Source of the DNA: Candidatus Melainabacteria bacterium
GTDB lineage: Bacteria > Cyanobacteriota > Vampirovibrionia > 2-02-FULL-35-15
Assembly: GCA_023250195.1 (NCBI GenBank)
Contig: JAHFBF010000002.1
Location: 1-64,000 of the forward strand
Direction of reading: 5' to 3'
Length of the DNA stretch: 64,000 bases
The notes beneath the pieces are model-generated. The model ran no database searches. It was not told where the DNA came from and saw nothing but the letters and a program-made list of their open reading frames with translations. The translations under genes were made by a program, and so were the position numbers. This document shows positions 8,354-15,874 of this stretch, piece by piece (within the stretch, counting starts at the first letter, position 1; every line of letters begins with the position of its first letter).

Positions 8354-9274
8354 TTAATGATATTGTCCCAGGTCAAAAACACTAAAATGTTTCAAAGCAG
8401 GAAATCCTGCTAATAAATTTAACCCAAGCCATTTTGGACTAAATAAAAATCTCGGGTTTAAGGATCGTGCTTTTCGTAATCTCTCTTTTGCTTCGGTTAA
8501 CTGGTCTGCACATAGATACCAATAAGAAAATCTTAAATTCGCCAATCCCATAGATTTGTCTTTTATCTCCTGTGGTATTTCTGTTAATTTAAAAGAATCT
8601 TCCAGCAAGAGGGTTGTAACTCTTTCTATCTTCTCGGCTTCCAGAGATTGAACTGATTGATTTTTGTGAATTCTATAGTATGCAAAAGGCTCGTTTAAAA
8701 AATGAAATTTCCCGAGTAGTGAAAATCTAAGCCAGAATTCCCAGTCTTCGTAGGGGATATATTTTGTTTGAAAGCCCGTTGTCTTTTCAAAACATTCTCT
8801 CCTGACAGTTGGTGTTGGTGAGGCTATGAAATTTCTCATTAATAATTCTTCAAAAACATTTCCAGAAAATCCTTCAAGTTGTCTTTTTGCAGTTTTAATT
8901 TTTTTATCATCTTCATCGATCCGCAGGCATTGTCCATAAGTTAAAACTACATCTGGATTATTGTCCAGGATTTCCACCTGTTTTTCTAACTTATTTTCAG
9001 TCCAAAGATCGTCAGAATCTAATAATGCTATATATAATCCGTTTGAATTGGCTACGCCATTATTTCTGGCAACTGCTCTTTCGGAATTTGGCTGCTCTAT
9101 TAGTTTTATCTTTGATTTAAAAGGTTCTAATTTTTCTTTCGTATTGTCAGTAGAGCCGTCATCTACGACTACGATTTCAAAATCTTTATAGGTTTGAGCC
9201 AGAACACTTTGTACTGTCTTAACTATAAATTGTGCTCTATTATATGTAGGAATTATTACGCTTACTTTTGGCAT
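8354..9274 (-). CDS. Family 2 glycosyltransferase
   Basis: This 306-aa enzyme has the GT-A nucleotide-sugar fold. The N-terminus VSVIIPTYNRAQFIVKTV, the VVVDDGSTDNT motif near residue 38 and DSDDLW near residue 90 (metal-binding DXD region) are classic for GT2. A basic C-terminal helix-rich region follows. It would transfer a sugar from a nucleotide donor to a glycan or lipid acceptor; the specific acceptor cannot be read from sequence. It lies on the same strand as and downstream of the hexomutase, with a 72-bp palindromic repeat between them, so both may serve polysaccharide synthesis. The ATG at 9274 begins directly before the conserved first beta strand, so the start is secure. Confidence 0.85.
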   Translation of the reverse strand: MPKVSVIIPTYNRAQFIVKTVQSVLAQTYKDFEIVVVDDGSTDNTKEKLEPFKSKIKLIEQPNSERAVARNNGVANSNGLYIALLDSDDLWTENKLEKQVEILDNNPDVVLTYGQCLRIDEDDKKIKTAKRQLEGFSGNVFEELLMRNFIASPTPTVRRECFEKTTGFQTKYIPYEDWEFWLRFSLLGKFHFLNEPFAYYRIHKNQSVQSLEAEKIERVTTLLLEDSFKLTEIPQEIKDKSMGLANLRFSYWYLCADQLTEAKERLRKARSLNPRFLFSPKWLGLNLLAGFPALKHFSVFDLGQYH

Positions 9275-9296
9275 GTGGGATTATCTGGGTTAATAT

Positions 9297-9368
9297 GTCA
9301 TTCCCGCAAAAGCGGGAATCCAGTTAAAGTTACACTATGTGGATTCCCTGGTCAAGCCAGGGAATGAC
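9297..9368. repeat. Palindromic repeat, family B
   Basis: It reads gtcattcccgcaaaagcggg, then ggattccc and ccagggaatgac at the end, forming nested hairpins. It lies 1 bp beyond the stop of the hexomutase gene and could act as a terminator or mRNA-stabilising stem. Relatives are at 8127-8205, 15712-15790 and 47695-47776. Confidence 0.75.
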
Positions 9369-9369
9369 A

Positions 9370-10827
9370 TTATGAATTAGGCAAAATCTCTTTTAAAAAA
9401 TTTTGGATTGAAACTTTCATTATATCTAGAGACTTCTGAGATGTTGCCTCAAAATAAACTCTTGCCATAGGTTCTGTTCCGCTGGCTCTAACCATAAACC
9501 AGCTTCCATCTTCAAATAAATATTTTGCTCCTTCCATTGTATTTATTGAAGTTATTTTTAAACCATTCAGGCTAGTTATTTTAGCAGATTTTAAATTTGA
9601 AATTAATTTATCTTTTTCTTTATTATCTATATGTAAATCAAGTTTGTCATTTATACAGAACCACTCAGCATCTTTTAAAGTGTCTTTGTATACTTCATCT
9701 AAGGTTTTGCTCTCATAAGCTAACATTTCGGCGAGGAGCATGCCTGCAAGAATGGCATCTTTGTCGGGAATATGATGCAGTATGCTTATTCCTCCGGATT
9801 CTTCTGCTCCAATTAAAACATCTTCTTTTCTCATTACTTCACAGATCCATTTAAAACCAACTTTTGTCTCGACTACAGACAAGTTGTATTTTTTTGCCAG
9901 ATGATCCATCAAATGTGTTGTAGAAAGGGTTCTTACCACAGTCCCTTGTAGCCCTTTGTTTTTATAAAGATGTCTGAGTAACATAGAAGCAATTTGATTT
10001 GGGGAATAAAAAATTCCGTTTTGATCCACAGCACTTATTCTATCTGCATCTCCATCAGTTGCCAGTCCGAGAATTGAACCTGTGGATTTTACAGCGAGTT
10101 TCAGTTCATTTAAATTTTCTTCTCTTGGTTCAGGAAGTAATCCTCCAAATAAAGGATCTCTTTTGTTGTGAATGGTAATTGTTTCACAGCCTGCTTCTCT
10201 TAAAATTTCATCAAGATAACCGTTCCCGGCACCGTATAAAGGATCATAAACAATTTTTAATTTGCTGGTTTCTATTTTGTCAAAATTAATCAGTGATTTT
10301 ATGTGGGAGACATAATGTTCTAATGGGTCAAATGTTGAGAGATGAGAGATGGGAGATGAGAGGTGAGAATTCTGATCTCTGACCTCTGACCTCTCATCTC
10401 TAATAAGCTTTGTTATCTCATCGGTTATTTCAACAGATGCCGGCCCCCCATAATTTGTAATGTATTTTAAGCCGCAGTATTTGGGTGGATTATGGCTGGC
10501 TGTGAATTGAATAGCCCCATTTGTGAATTTGTAAGAGTCTTTATTGGGAAATTTTGCTGCCCAAAAAGCAATAACTGGTGTAGGTAGAGGTTTTGATGAA
10601 ATTATAGGATTTAATCCCAGATTAATTAAAACTGAAGCACAACACTTTGCAAAATCCTCAGATAAAAATCTTGTATCATGTCCTATTAATATCGGATTTT
10701 TTTTATCATAGTTTTTTAAAATAAAGCTTCCAATTGCATAGCTTGCAGTTCTTACATTTTGAAATGTAAACCCTTCAGCGATTACAGCACGCCAGCCGTC
10801 AGTACCAAAGAGTATTTCATTTTTCAT
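9370..10827 (-). CDS. Phosphoglucomutase/phosphomannomutase family protein
   Basis: This 485-aa alpha-D-phosphohexomutase moves phosphate between C1 and C6 of a hexose, supplying sugar-1-phosphate for glycan precursors or glycogen. Seen: the N-terminal GTDGWRAVIAEGF, the phosphoserine loop TASHNPPKYCGLKY, the metal-binding DGDADR loop, the sugar-binding GAEESGGISI and the phosphate-binding RASGTEP near the C-terminus. All four family domains are present. An in-frame palindromic repeat adds about 22 residues (ERSEVRDQNSHLSSPISHL) between the first and second domains near residue 145. Substrate preference (glucose, mannose, glucosamine) is not certain. Confidence 0.9.
   Translation of the reverse strand: MKNEILFGTDGWRAVIAEGFTFQNVRTASYAIGSFILKNYDKKNPILIGHDTRFLSEDFAKCCASVLINLGLNPIISSKPLPTPVIAFWAAKFPNKDSYKFTNGAIQFTASHNPPKYCGLKYITNYGGPASVEITDEITKLIRDERSEVRDQNSHLSSPISHLSTFDPLEHYVSHIKSLINFDKIETSKLKIVYDPLYGAGNGYLDEILREAGCETITIHNKRDPLFGGLLPEPREENLNELKLAVKSTGSILGLATDGDADRISAVDQNGIFYSPNQIASMLLRHLYKNKGLQGTVVRTLSTTHLMDHLAKKYNLSVVETKVGFKWICEVMRKEDVLIGAEESGGISILHHIPDKDAILAGMLLAEMLAYESKTLDEVYKDTLKDAEWFCINDKLDLHIDNKEKDKLISNLKSAKITSLNGLKITSINTMEGAKYLFEDGSWFMVRASGTEPMARVYFEATSQKSLDIMKVSIQNFLKEILPNS
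10337..10401. repeat. Palindromic repeat, family D, in frame inside the hexomutase gene
   Basis: On the plus strand it runs gagagatgagagatgggaga ... gaattc ... gacctctgacctctcatctc. The purine and pyrimidine arms can pair around the central gaattc. The arms match those of the ccs1 insertion at 6519-6606, and no stop is introduced. Confidence 0.7.
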
Positions 10828-10850
10828 TCTATATTATTCTACCAATTCAC

Positions 10851-10942
10851 GTCATTGCGAGAAGGTTCTCCAGAACCGACGAAGCAATCTCATAAATGTT
10901 AGGAAGATTGCTGCGTCGGCATCTTTGTCTCCTCGCAATGAC
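10851..10942. repeat. Palindromic repeat, family A
   Basis: It starts gtcattgcgagaagg, contains an internal pair gaagcaatct / agattgctgcgtcg, and ends cctcgcaatgac. This is an intergenic copy upstream of the hexomutase start. Confidence 0.7.
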
Positions 10943-11100
10943 ACATTCTTCTACTAGCTTAGCGTTATCACTATGGGGTAACTCCATGAAATGAATTTTT
11001 ATGTACACTCTTTAATTGAAATTTAAATTTACATTAAATCATCTGAAAGTGACTTTAAAATAGAAATAATGTGTCTTTTAAGACTAATGTGATAGTTGAG

Positions 11101-11130
11101 TTGTTTGTAACCTTTGTGAAAATATATAAT
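11101..11130 (+). promoter_or_regulatory. Candidate sigma-70 promoter for the response regulator
   Basis: TTGTTT (11101-11106) and TATAAT (11125-11130) are separated by 18 bp and lie about 87 bp upstream of the response regulator ATG. The rest of 10943-11217 shows no gene. Confidence 0.45.
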
Positions 11131-11217
11131 CTTTGAGGTAAGTAACCCTTATGACAGAGAAAGATTTCTTCAGAGAGATTAAATTTAATTAATAATTAAA
11201 ACTGATTTATAAACGAT

Positions 11218-11982
11218 ATGTCGGCAAAAGCAAAAACAAAAGATGATAATAGAAAGATTGTAGAAATGGCTGGTCGTCCATTAAAGGTTTTAATTGTTGA
11301 AGATGAAAGTCAAATTGCAAGGTTAATTGAACTTGAACTTGGTTATGAAGGTTATCAGGTTGACATTGCAAAAAACGGAAAAGAAGCTCTTGATAAGGTT
11401 GAAAAATTTAAACCTGATCTGGTTATTTTAGACTGGCTGCTTCCTGAAATTGATGGACTTGAAGTAACAAGAAGAATTAGATCTGATGGAAATGAAGTTC
11501 CTGTTATTGTGCTTACAGGGAAAGATAGTTTGTCTGATAAAGTAATCAGTCTCGACAGTGGTGCGGATGATTATTTGACAAAACCTTTTGCTACTGAAGA
11601 ACTCCTGGCCAGAATGAGAGCAGTTATCAGACGTAAACCACAAACTTTGGAAGGGGTCTTGGAATACAAAGACATGTGGCTGGACCAATTTGCAAGAACT
11701 GCAAAACGAGCAGAAGTGATCCTGGATTTAAGAGCAAAGGAGTTTGCACTTTTAAGATTGTTTTTGCTTTATCCTGAACAGGTTTTAACACGTGAATTTA
11801 TTTTTGATAAGGTATGGGGTTATAATTTTTTAGGAGAGTCAAATGTTATTGAAGTTTATGTGAGATATTTAAGAACGAAATTAGAAGAACTTGGACCAGG
11901 AAGGCTTATTCATACTGTTCGCGGAGTCGGTTATATATTCAAAGCAGATCAGATAGAAAGTAATGATGAGATTTTGGGTTAA
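11218..11982 (+). CDS. OmpR-family response regulator (RpaB/ManR-like)
   Basis: This 254-aa two-component regulator binds DNA when phosphorylated. The receiver domain (about residues 20-135) has the acidic pair E28-D29, the phospho-acceptor D72 (VILDWLLP), T100 and K122 (LTKPF). The C-terminal winged helix (about 150-245) has REFIFDKVWGYNF and the recognition-helix region VIEVYVRYLRTKLEE with HTVRGVGYIF. A 20-residue polar N-terminal extension is unusual. The sequence style (LLPEIDGLEVTRRIRSDG) recalls cyanobacterial RpaB-type regulators. No histidine kinase is adjacent, so it is an orphan here. Its 3' end overlaps the convergent GNAT gene by 4 bp. Confidence 0.88.
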   Translation: MSAKAKTKDDNRKIVEMAGRPLKVLIVEDESQIARLIELELGYEGYQVDIAKNGKEALDKVEKFKPDLVILDWLLPEIDGLEVTRRIRSDGNEVPVIVLTGKDSLSDKVISLDSGADDYLTKPFATEELLARMRAVIRRKPQTLEGVLEYKDMWLDQFARTAKRAEVILDLRAKEFALLRLFLLYPEQVLTREFIFDKVWGYNFLGESNVIEVYVRYLRTKLEELGPGRLIHTVRGVGYIFKADQIESNDEILG

Positions 11983-12458
11983 AGGTTTAGAACGAAGTAT
12001 TTTCGGTTATCTAGAAACTGTGGATAATTTTTTTCCAAGTAATCAGCATATTCTAAGAAATAACAGTCATTTGATGCATTAAAATCAAGTTCTTCAAATC
12101 CTGCTTTTTCCCAGAAGTCCGGAGCTTCCCAGCTTGCTGCATAGAGTTTGTTTAAGCCAACACTTTTTATTAATTCAGGTAATTTATTTGCAATCTTTTT
12201 TCCTATGCCCTGTCCCTGAAGTTCCTTTTTAATACCAAATGACTTTAATATGCCAATATTATCTTTGTGAAAAATTGCAAAGCAGCAAATAATTTTTTTT
12301 GTATCGATAGCTTTAACAATGTAAAAATTCTTATGATTTCCATTTCCTAATATTCTGTCAATTAAATTGGTCTCTTCAAGTAGTATTAGAATCTCATTCC
12401 AATCTTCTTTTTTTGCCTTTTCAATCTTAAAATTGTCTTGTAATAGCTCAATTTTCAT
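11979..12458 (-). CDS. GNAT-family N-acetyltransferase
   Basis: This 159-aa single-domain acetyl-CoA-dependent acyltransferase has a core acetyl-CoA binding loop visible as ELQGQGIGKKIA (motif A), followed by the helix ANKLPELIKSVGLNKLYA and the C-terminal FWEKAGFEELDF (motif B). The substrate is unknown. It is transcribed toward the response regulator, and the two stop codons overlap by 4 bp. The divergent tRNA-Pro starts 31 bp upstream of its ATG. Confidence 0.75.
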   Translation of the reverse strand: MKIELLQDNFKIEKAKKEDWNEILILLEETNLIDRILGNGNHKNFYIVKAIDTKKIICCFAIFHKDNIGILKSFGIKKELQGQGIGKKIANKLPELIKSVGLNKLYAASWEAPDFWEKAGFEELDFNASNDCYFLEYADYLEKNYPQFLDNRKYFVLNL

Positions 12459-12489
12459 GATATTGCTATTATAGTACTTGTTATTAAAA

Positions 12490-12563
12490 CGGGAAGTAGC
12501 TCAGCTTGGTAGAGCGTTCGTTTCGGGTGCGAGAGGCCGCAGGTTCAAATCCTGTCTTCCCGA
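12490..12563 (+). tRNA. tRNA-Pro (anticodon CGG)
   Basis: The 74-nt cloverleaf has acceptor arms CGGGAAG / CTTCCCG, a D stem GCTC/GAGC, an anticodon stem TTCGT/GCGAG, the loop TTCGGGT with anticodon CGG at 12524-12526 and G37, a T arm GCAGG-TTCAAAT-CCTGT and discriminator A. CCA is not encoded. Partial copies of its 3' end recur at 12951 and 13671, each fused to the same ~97-bp repeat. Confidence 0.93.
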
Positions 12564-12664
12564 ATTTATAAAGGTGGTTTCGATTGCTTCGGCAGGCTCA
12601 GCACTCAACCACCTTTTGCTTGACTGAGCTTATTGGTTGGCTGAGTTTATCGAAGCCAACACTG
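12561..12664. repeat. tRNA-linked repeat unit, family C, copy 1
   Basis: It begins at the tRNA 3' end (cgaatttataaagg), contains the hairpin aggtggtt ... aaccacct and ends ggctgagtttatcgaagcc. It matches copies 2 and 3 almost base for base. Confidence 0.85.
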
Positions 12665-12676
12665 TAAGGAATTAAT

Positions 12677-12976
12677 ATGAAAGGCTGGATGTATATATTG
12701 CAGTGTTCTGACGGTAGTTATTATACGGGCAGTACAAATGATTTAACGCGTAGATTAGAACAACATAAAAAAGGTGAAGGAGCTAATCATACAAAAAGCA
12801 GATTACCAGTGAAACTGATTTATTTTGAAGAATATCATCGTATAGATGAAGCATTTTATAGAGAAAAACAAGTGCAAGGTTGGAGTAGAAAAAAGAAAGA
12901 AGCTTTAATTAGAGGGAATTATAAAAAACTTATTGAATTATCTAAGAAGCCAAATCCCATCTCTCCGAATTTATAA
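12677..12976 (+). CDS. GIY-YIG domain protein (YhbQ/UPF0213 type)
   Basis: This 99-aa single-domain GIY-YIG nuclease fold has the diagnostic MYILQCSDGSYYTGSTNDL (GIY/YIG equivalents YIL and YTG), the arginine in DLTRRLEQH and the glutamate region YFEEYHRIDEAFYREKQ, with WSRKKKEALI typical of the small YhbQ group. Such proteins may cut or process DNA but most are uncharacterised. It lies between two copies of the tRNA-linked repeat. Its ribosome site (aagga) follows copy 1, and its last residues (PISPNL) and stop are encoded by the tRNA-like start of copy 2, so it is cargo of this locus. Confidence 0.85.
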   Translation: MKGWMYILQCSDGSYYTGSTNDLTRRLEQHKKGEGANHTKSRLPVKLIYFEEYHRIDEAFYREKQVQGWSRKKKEALIRGNYKKLIELSKKPNPISPNL

Positions 12977-13069
12977 AGGTGGTTTCGATTGCTTCGGCAG
13001 GCTCAGCACTCAACCACCTTTTGCTTGACTGAGCTTATTGGTTGGCTGAGTTTATCGAAGCCAACACTG
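12951..13069. repeat. tRNA-linked repeat unit, family C, copy 2
   Basis: A tRNA-Pro 3'-end-like segment (caaatcccatctctccgaat, 25 of 29 bases matching the tRNA and its flank) runs straight into the same ~97-bp unit found after the tRNA. It ends ccaacactg. Confidence 0.75.
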
Positions 13070-13284
13070 AGTGCGTAAGCACGTAATGTTATAAAACAAC
13101 TTAATTGTTGATGATGAAATTCTATAAAAGATATATTTAGCCAGTTATTGGTTAAATAAAAGTAAAAACCTTAGGAATAAGAACATAAAATTTTTTTAAT
13201 CTTTATTTTTGTCAAAAAAATACTCTTTATTTCTTTGTAGTATTGCAAAGACTAAAAAGGAAAATACTTAAAAAGGAGAATATA

Positions 13285-13521
13285 ATGAGTAATGTAATAA
13301 ATAGTTCAACTAGTACATCCACTACTGTATCTCAGGTTACAGACAGAGTTGTTCCACAGGCTGGTGCCGAAGGTAACCTTACAAAAGATAGAGCAACAAT
13401 TGGAGGAGCAGCAATTGGAGCAGCAGTAACTATGCCTCTAAGCATACCGGGCTTTAATCCTATTCCAGGACTTGTGGTACCTTCTGCCAGAATAGCTAGC
13501 AGACTAAGTAGAATCTTCTGA
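13285..13521 (+). CDS. Small protein of unknown function (78 aa)
   Basis: I place the start at the ATG at 13285, 7 bp after a strong ribosome site (aaaaggag). The frame is open upstream to 13243 but without a site there. The protein has a Ser/Thr-rich N-terminus, then EGNLTKDRATIGGAAIGAA, a weakly hydrophobic Gly/Ala/Pro stretch that could insert in a membrane, and a basic C-terminus (ASRLSRIF). I do not recognise a family. The GNLT...GGA pattern is also found at the N-terminus of the caspase-like protein at 13908. A strong terminator follows. It lies between repeat copies 2 and 3. Confidence 0.6.
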   Translation: MSNVINSSTSTSTTVSQVTDRVVPQAGAEGNLTKDRATIGGAAIGAAVTMPLSIPGFNPIPGLVVPSARIASRLSRIF

Positions 13522-13573
13522 TCTAACCTATCACCAGTCTTTATTGGCAGACCTAAACTGCTTTAACCTTCCC

Positions 13574-13628
13574 TAAAATCGGACTACTGGCAGCAAATTA
13601 AAATTCCAGTGGTCTGATTTTATTTTCC
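13574..13628 (+). terminator. Rho-independent terminator
   Basis: The stem AAAATCGGACTACTGG (13575-13590) pairs with CCAGTGGTCTGATTTT (13606-13621), giving 16 bp with two G-U pairs and a 15-nt loop, and a T-rich tail follows. It lies 53 bp after the stop of the 78-aa gene. Confidence 0.8.
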
Positions 13629-13670
13629 TATCTCAAACAAGAACTCAGGTGCAATGTTTCCCCAGTAAAT

Positions 13671-13790
13671 AGTTTCAAATCCTGTCTACCCGAGATTAAA
13701 AGGTGGTTTCGATTGCTTCGGCAAGCTCAGCACTCAACCACCTTTTGCTTGACTGAGCTTATTGGTTGGCTGAGTTTATCGAAGCCAACA
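13671..13790. repeat. tRNA-linked repeat unit, family C, copy 3
   Basis: It begins with a tRNA-Pro 3' end copy (ttcaaatcctgtctacccga, one mismatch to the tRNA over these 20 bases), followed by the same unit (aggtggtttcgattgcttcg ... tttatcgaagccaac). Confidence 0.8.
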
Positions 13791-13840
13791 GTTCCGATTC
13801 TTTTGTAAAAAATATTTTGCCAAGGAATTACAAAACAGCA

Positions 13841-13869
13841 GATGTTCTATGTTTTATATTTGATATAAT
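13841..13869 (+). promoter_or_regulatory. Candidate promoter for the caspase-like gene
   Basis: A perfect TATAAT (13864-13869) lies 38 bp before the GTG start. The -35 region (gatgtt, 17-bp spacing) is poor. The rest of 13791-13907 holds nothing else. Confidence 0.4.
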
Positions 13870-13907
13870 AATCACTAATATATATAAAAATTCTTGAGGA
13901 GGTACTT

Positions 13908-15650
13908 GTGGGAAATACTGTGCCAGGGGCTACTATTGCTCCTAAAGGGAATTTAACTAGTCGTCTTCTTGGTGGTGCAACTTTACTTGCATCAGGAATT
14001 CTTGCATCTGCAGGTAGTGTTGATTATGTCCCTGGGCAAATTGAACTGGATAATAAAGATAGTTCAAATCCAGCAGCCTTAGTTTCAACTGATACTGGAT
14101 TGAGGCCTCCTTCTGAGCATCAAAGAGGCGTTTTTGATGCATTATTTAGCAAAAAATTGGGCAAACAAATTAATATTGATGATAGCAGGCAACCTGGTTT
14201 TCTTGGGTTGAATATGTACCAGGGATTAAATGAAATATCAAAAATACTTCCAAAAAAAGATTATGGGAATGAATTAGCTCAAACAAAGGGTTTTGGACAA
14301 AGGCAGGATTACATAAATAACTTGTTTAAAGAAGTAAACCCTCAATTCCTTCCTTCGTTATTACATTCAAGTCAACCTACAGCACTAGCTGAGTTCAATA
14401 AAAAACATAATATGAACTTAGCATGTCTAGGAATTAAAAGGTTAACTAAGGATCAAGGATGGCAAACTATTGTAACTGGACAAGAATTGGTTTTTGTTGA
14501 TATGGATTATTTAACTGGTAGAAACAGTACTCCTATAAGAATTGGTATTAATTTCACTGAAGCTGTTGCTACTCAGGGAAAAAGTAATGTCTTGAATCTG
14601 CTTGAGAGAAAATTAGATGAACACAAGCAAGCAATGAAAACACAACATGCAATTTGGGCACAGCCCTATGAGTTTGGTTTTGCTCCAAATCAGGGAGCCT
14701 GTATGTTTGTTTTAGAACAGCATCCATTACAAGGAATGGAAACAGATTTAATTAGTTCTTTAAGAGCATATACAGGACGTTATGGTATGACTGTAAATGC
14801 AATATCTGTTGGAGGTTTTCATGAGACAAAATTACAAGACCTCTTAGAAAAAGAAAAGATTAAAGGACTTCCAGCACTTTCAGGTGCTGGAAAAGAATCG
14901 ATTTTAACTAATCTAGAAAAATCAATTCAAAAAGCGATTGGTGATGGTAAAAATTATTTTGTTTTTCATTACTTTTTACATGGTAGTCCAGATGGAAAAA
15001 TATGGACTGGGAATGAATCTATAAACCCTCAAGATTTTGCTGAAGTTATATCTAGGCCATATGGACCTCAAAAGAGACCTTTATGTGAACAGATTGATAT
15101 CTTCATGTGGGCAGCATCTTGTTATTCAGGGAAACAAATACAAGGAATAAAAACATATTTTGAAAATAATAGAAATATTCCCGTAAGAAATTTGCGAATA
15201 ATTGCTGAAGCAAATGATACATCTTCCTGGGTGCTACCGGCAGAGAAAATGTCGCTAGTAACATCTCTTCCAATAATGTCTGATATTTCAGGTATTACAG
15301 ACTTTTACAGTGCTGTATTTGATGAATATCAAGATGAGTTGATAAATCGTGGTGTTCGCATAGAAGATAAAGCTCGTTCATATTTATGGAAAGTTAGGTT
15401 TATAGATTTAATGTCTCGAAGTGATTCTGGTGAGTCACAAGACTTGCTAGGATTTCATTTTTCGAATAACCCAAACTATAACAAAATGTTTGAACATCAA
15501 TTTACACAATTCCAGCCACAAATAAGTGAAAATCTAGATTCACAAAGTTTGTATGCTAGGCTTGAAGAATTAAAAGATGTAACTCCTGGACTTAGATGGA
15601 AGCAATATATTGGAGACCTAAGAGAACAGCAAAAGAGTCTTGTTGCTTGA
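13908..15650 (+). CDS. Caspase-like (clan CD) cysteine peptidase domain protein
   Basis: This 580-aa protein starts at a GTG 6 bp after a near-perfect ribosome site (gaggagg). Residues about 19-36 are Gly/Ala/Leu-rich and hydrophobic (LLGGATLLASGILASAG), so it may be exported or membrane-anchored. The C-terminal half carries a clan CD dyad: FHYFLHGSPDG with His358-Gly359, then IFMWAASCYSG with Cys405, 47 residues apart, each after a hydrophobic strand. That arrangement is typical of caspases, metacaspases and C11/C13 peptidases. The N-terminal 250 residues match nothing I know. It would cleave after a specific residue; substrate unknown. It is monocistronic, bounded by the tRNA-linked repeat and a MITE. 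Proteolytic activity is an inference from the motif. Confidence 0.7.
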   Translation: MGNTVPGATIAPKGNLTSRLLGGATLLASGILASAGSVDYVPGQIELDNKDSSNPAALVSTDTGLRPPSEHQRGVFDALFSKKLGKQINIDDSRQPGFLGLNMYQGLNEISKILPKKDYGNELAQTKGFGQRQDYINNLFKEVNPQFLPSLLHSSQPTALAEFNKKHNMNLACLGIKRLTKDQGWQTIVTGQELVFVDMDYLTGRNSTPIRIGINFTEAVATQGKSNVLNLLERKLDEHKQAMKTQHAIWAQPYEFGFAPNQGACMFVLEQHPLQGMETDLISSLRAYTGRYGMTVNAISVGGFHETKLQDLLEKEKIKGLPALSGAGKESILTNLEKSIQKAIGDGKNYFVFHYFLHGSPDGKIWTGNESINPQDFAEVISRPYGPQKRPLCEQIDIFMWAASCYSGKQIQGIKTYFENNRNIPVRNLRIIAEANDTSSWVLPAEKMSLVTSLPIMSDISGITDFYSAVFDEYQDELINRGVRIEDKARSYLWKVRFIDLMSRSDSGESQDLLGFHFSNNPNYNKMFEHQFTQFQPQISENLDSQSLYARLEELKDVTPGLRWKQYIGDLREQQKSLVA

Positions 15651-15652
15651 AA

Positions 15653-15860
15653 GAGGCTATCTCAAAAGTCCTACTATGAGCTTAACTGATTTTTTCAACA
15701 TAAGGGCAATTGTCATTCCCATGAAAATGGGAATCCAGATAAGTACGCCATTGTGTAACCGTCTGGATTCCGGGTCAAGCCCGGAATGACATTTTGTTTT
15801 TCAATCAATATTTATGTGACAAAATGCAAACTTCCCCTATAAGAGTTTTGAGATGAGCTC
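15653..15860. mobile_element. MITE-like element copy 2 (inverted relative to copy 1)
   Basis: Terminal repeats are gaggctatctcaaaa (15653-15667) and ttttgagatgagctc (15846-15860). The interior palindrome at 15712-15790 and the segment aagtcctactatgagcttaa are shared with copy 1 at 8067-8264. There is no ORF. It begins 2 bp after the caspase-like stop. Confidence 0.75.
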
Positions 15861-15874
15861 CAATGACGGTGATT

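Noticed and set aside
12561-13790. CRISPR array
   Set aside because: Three ~97-bp units spaced by hundreds of bases with genes between them; no short regular spacers and no cas genes.
12490-15650. Active integrative element with integrase
   Set aside because: No recombinase or transposase motif was found in any frame of this segment; only the insertion geometry remains.
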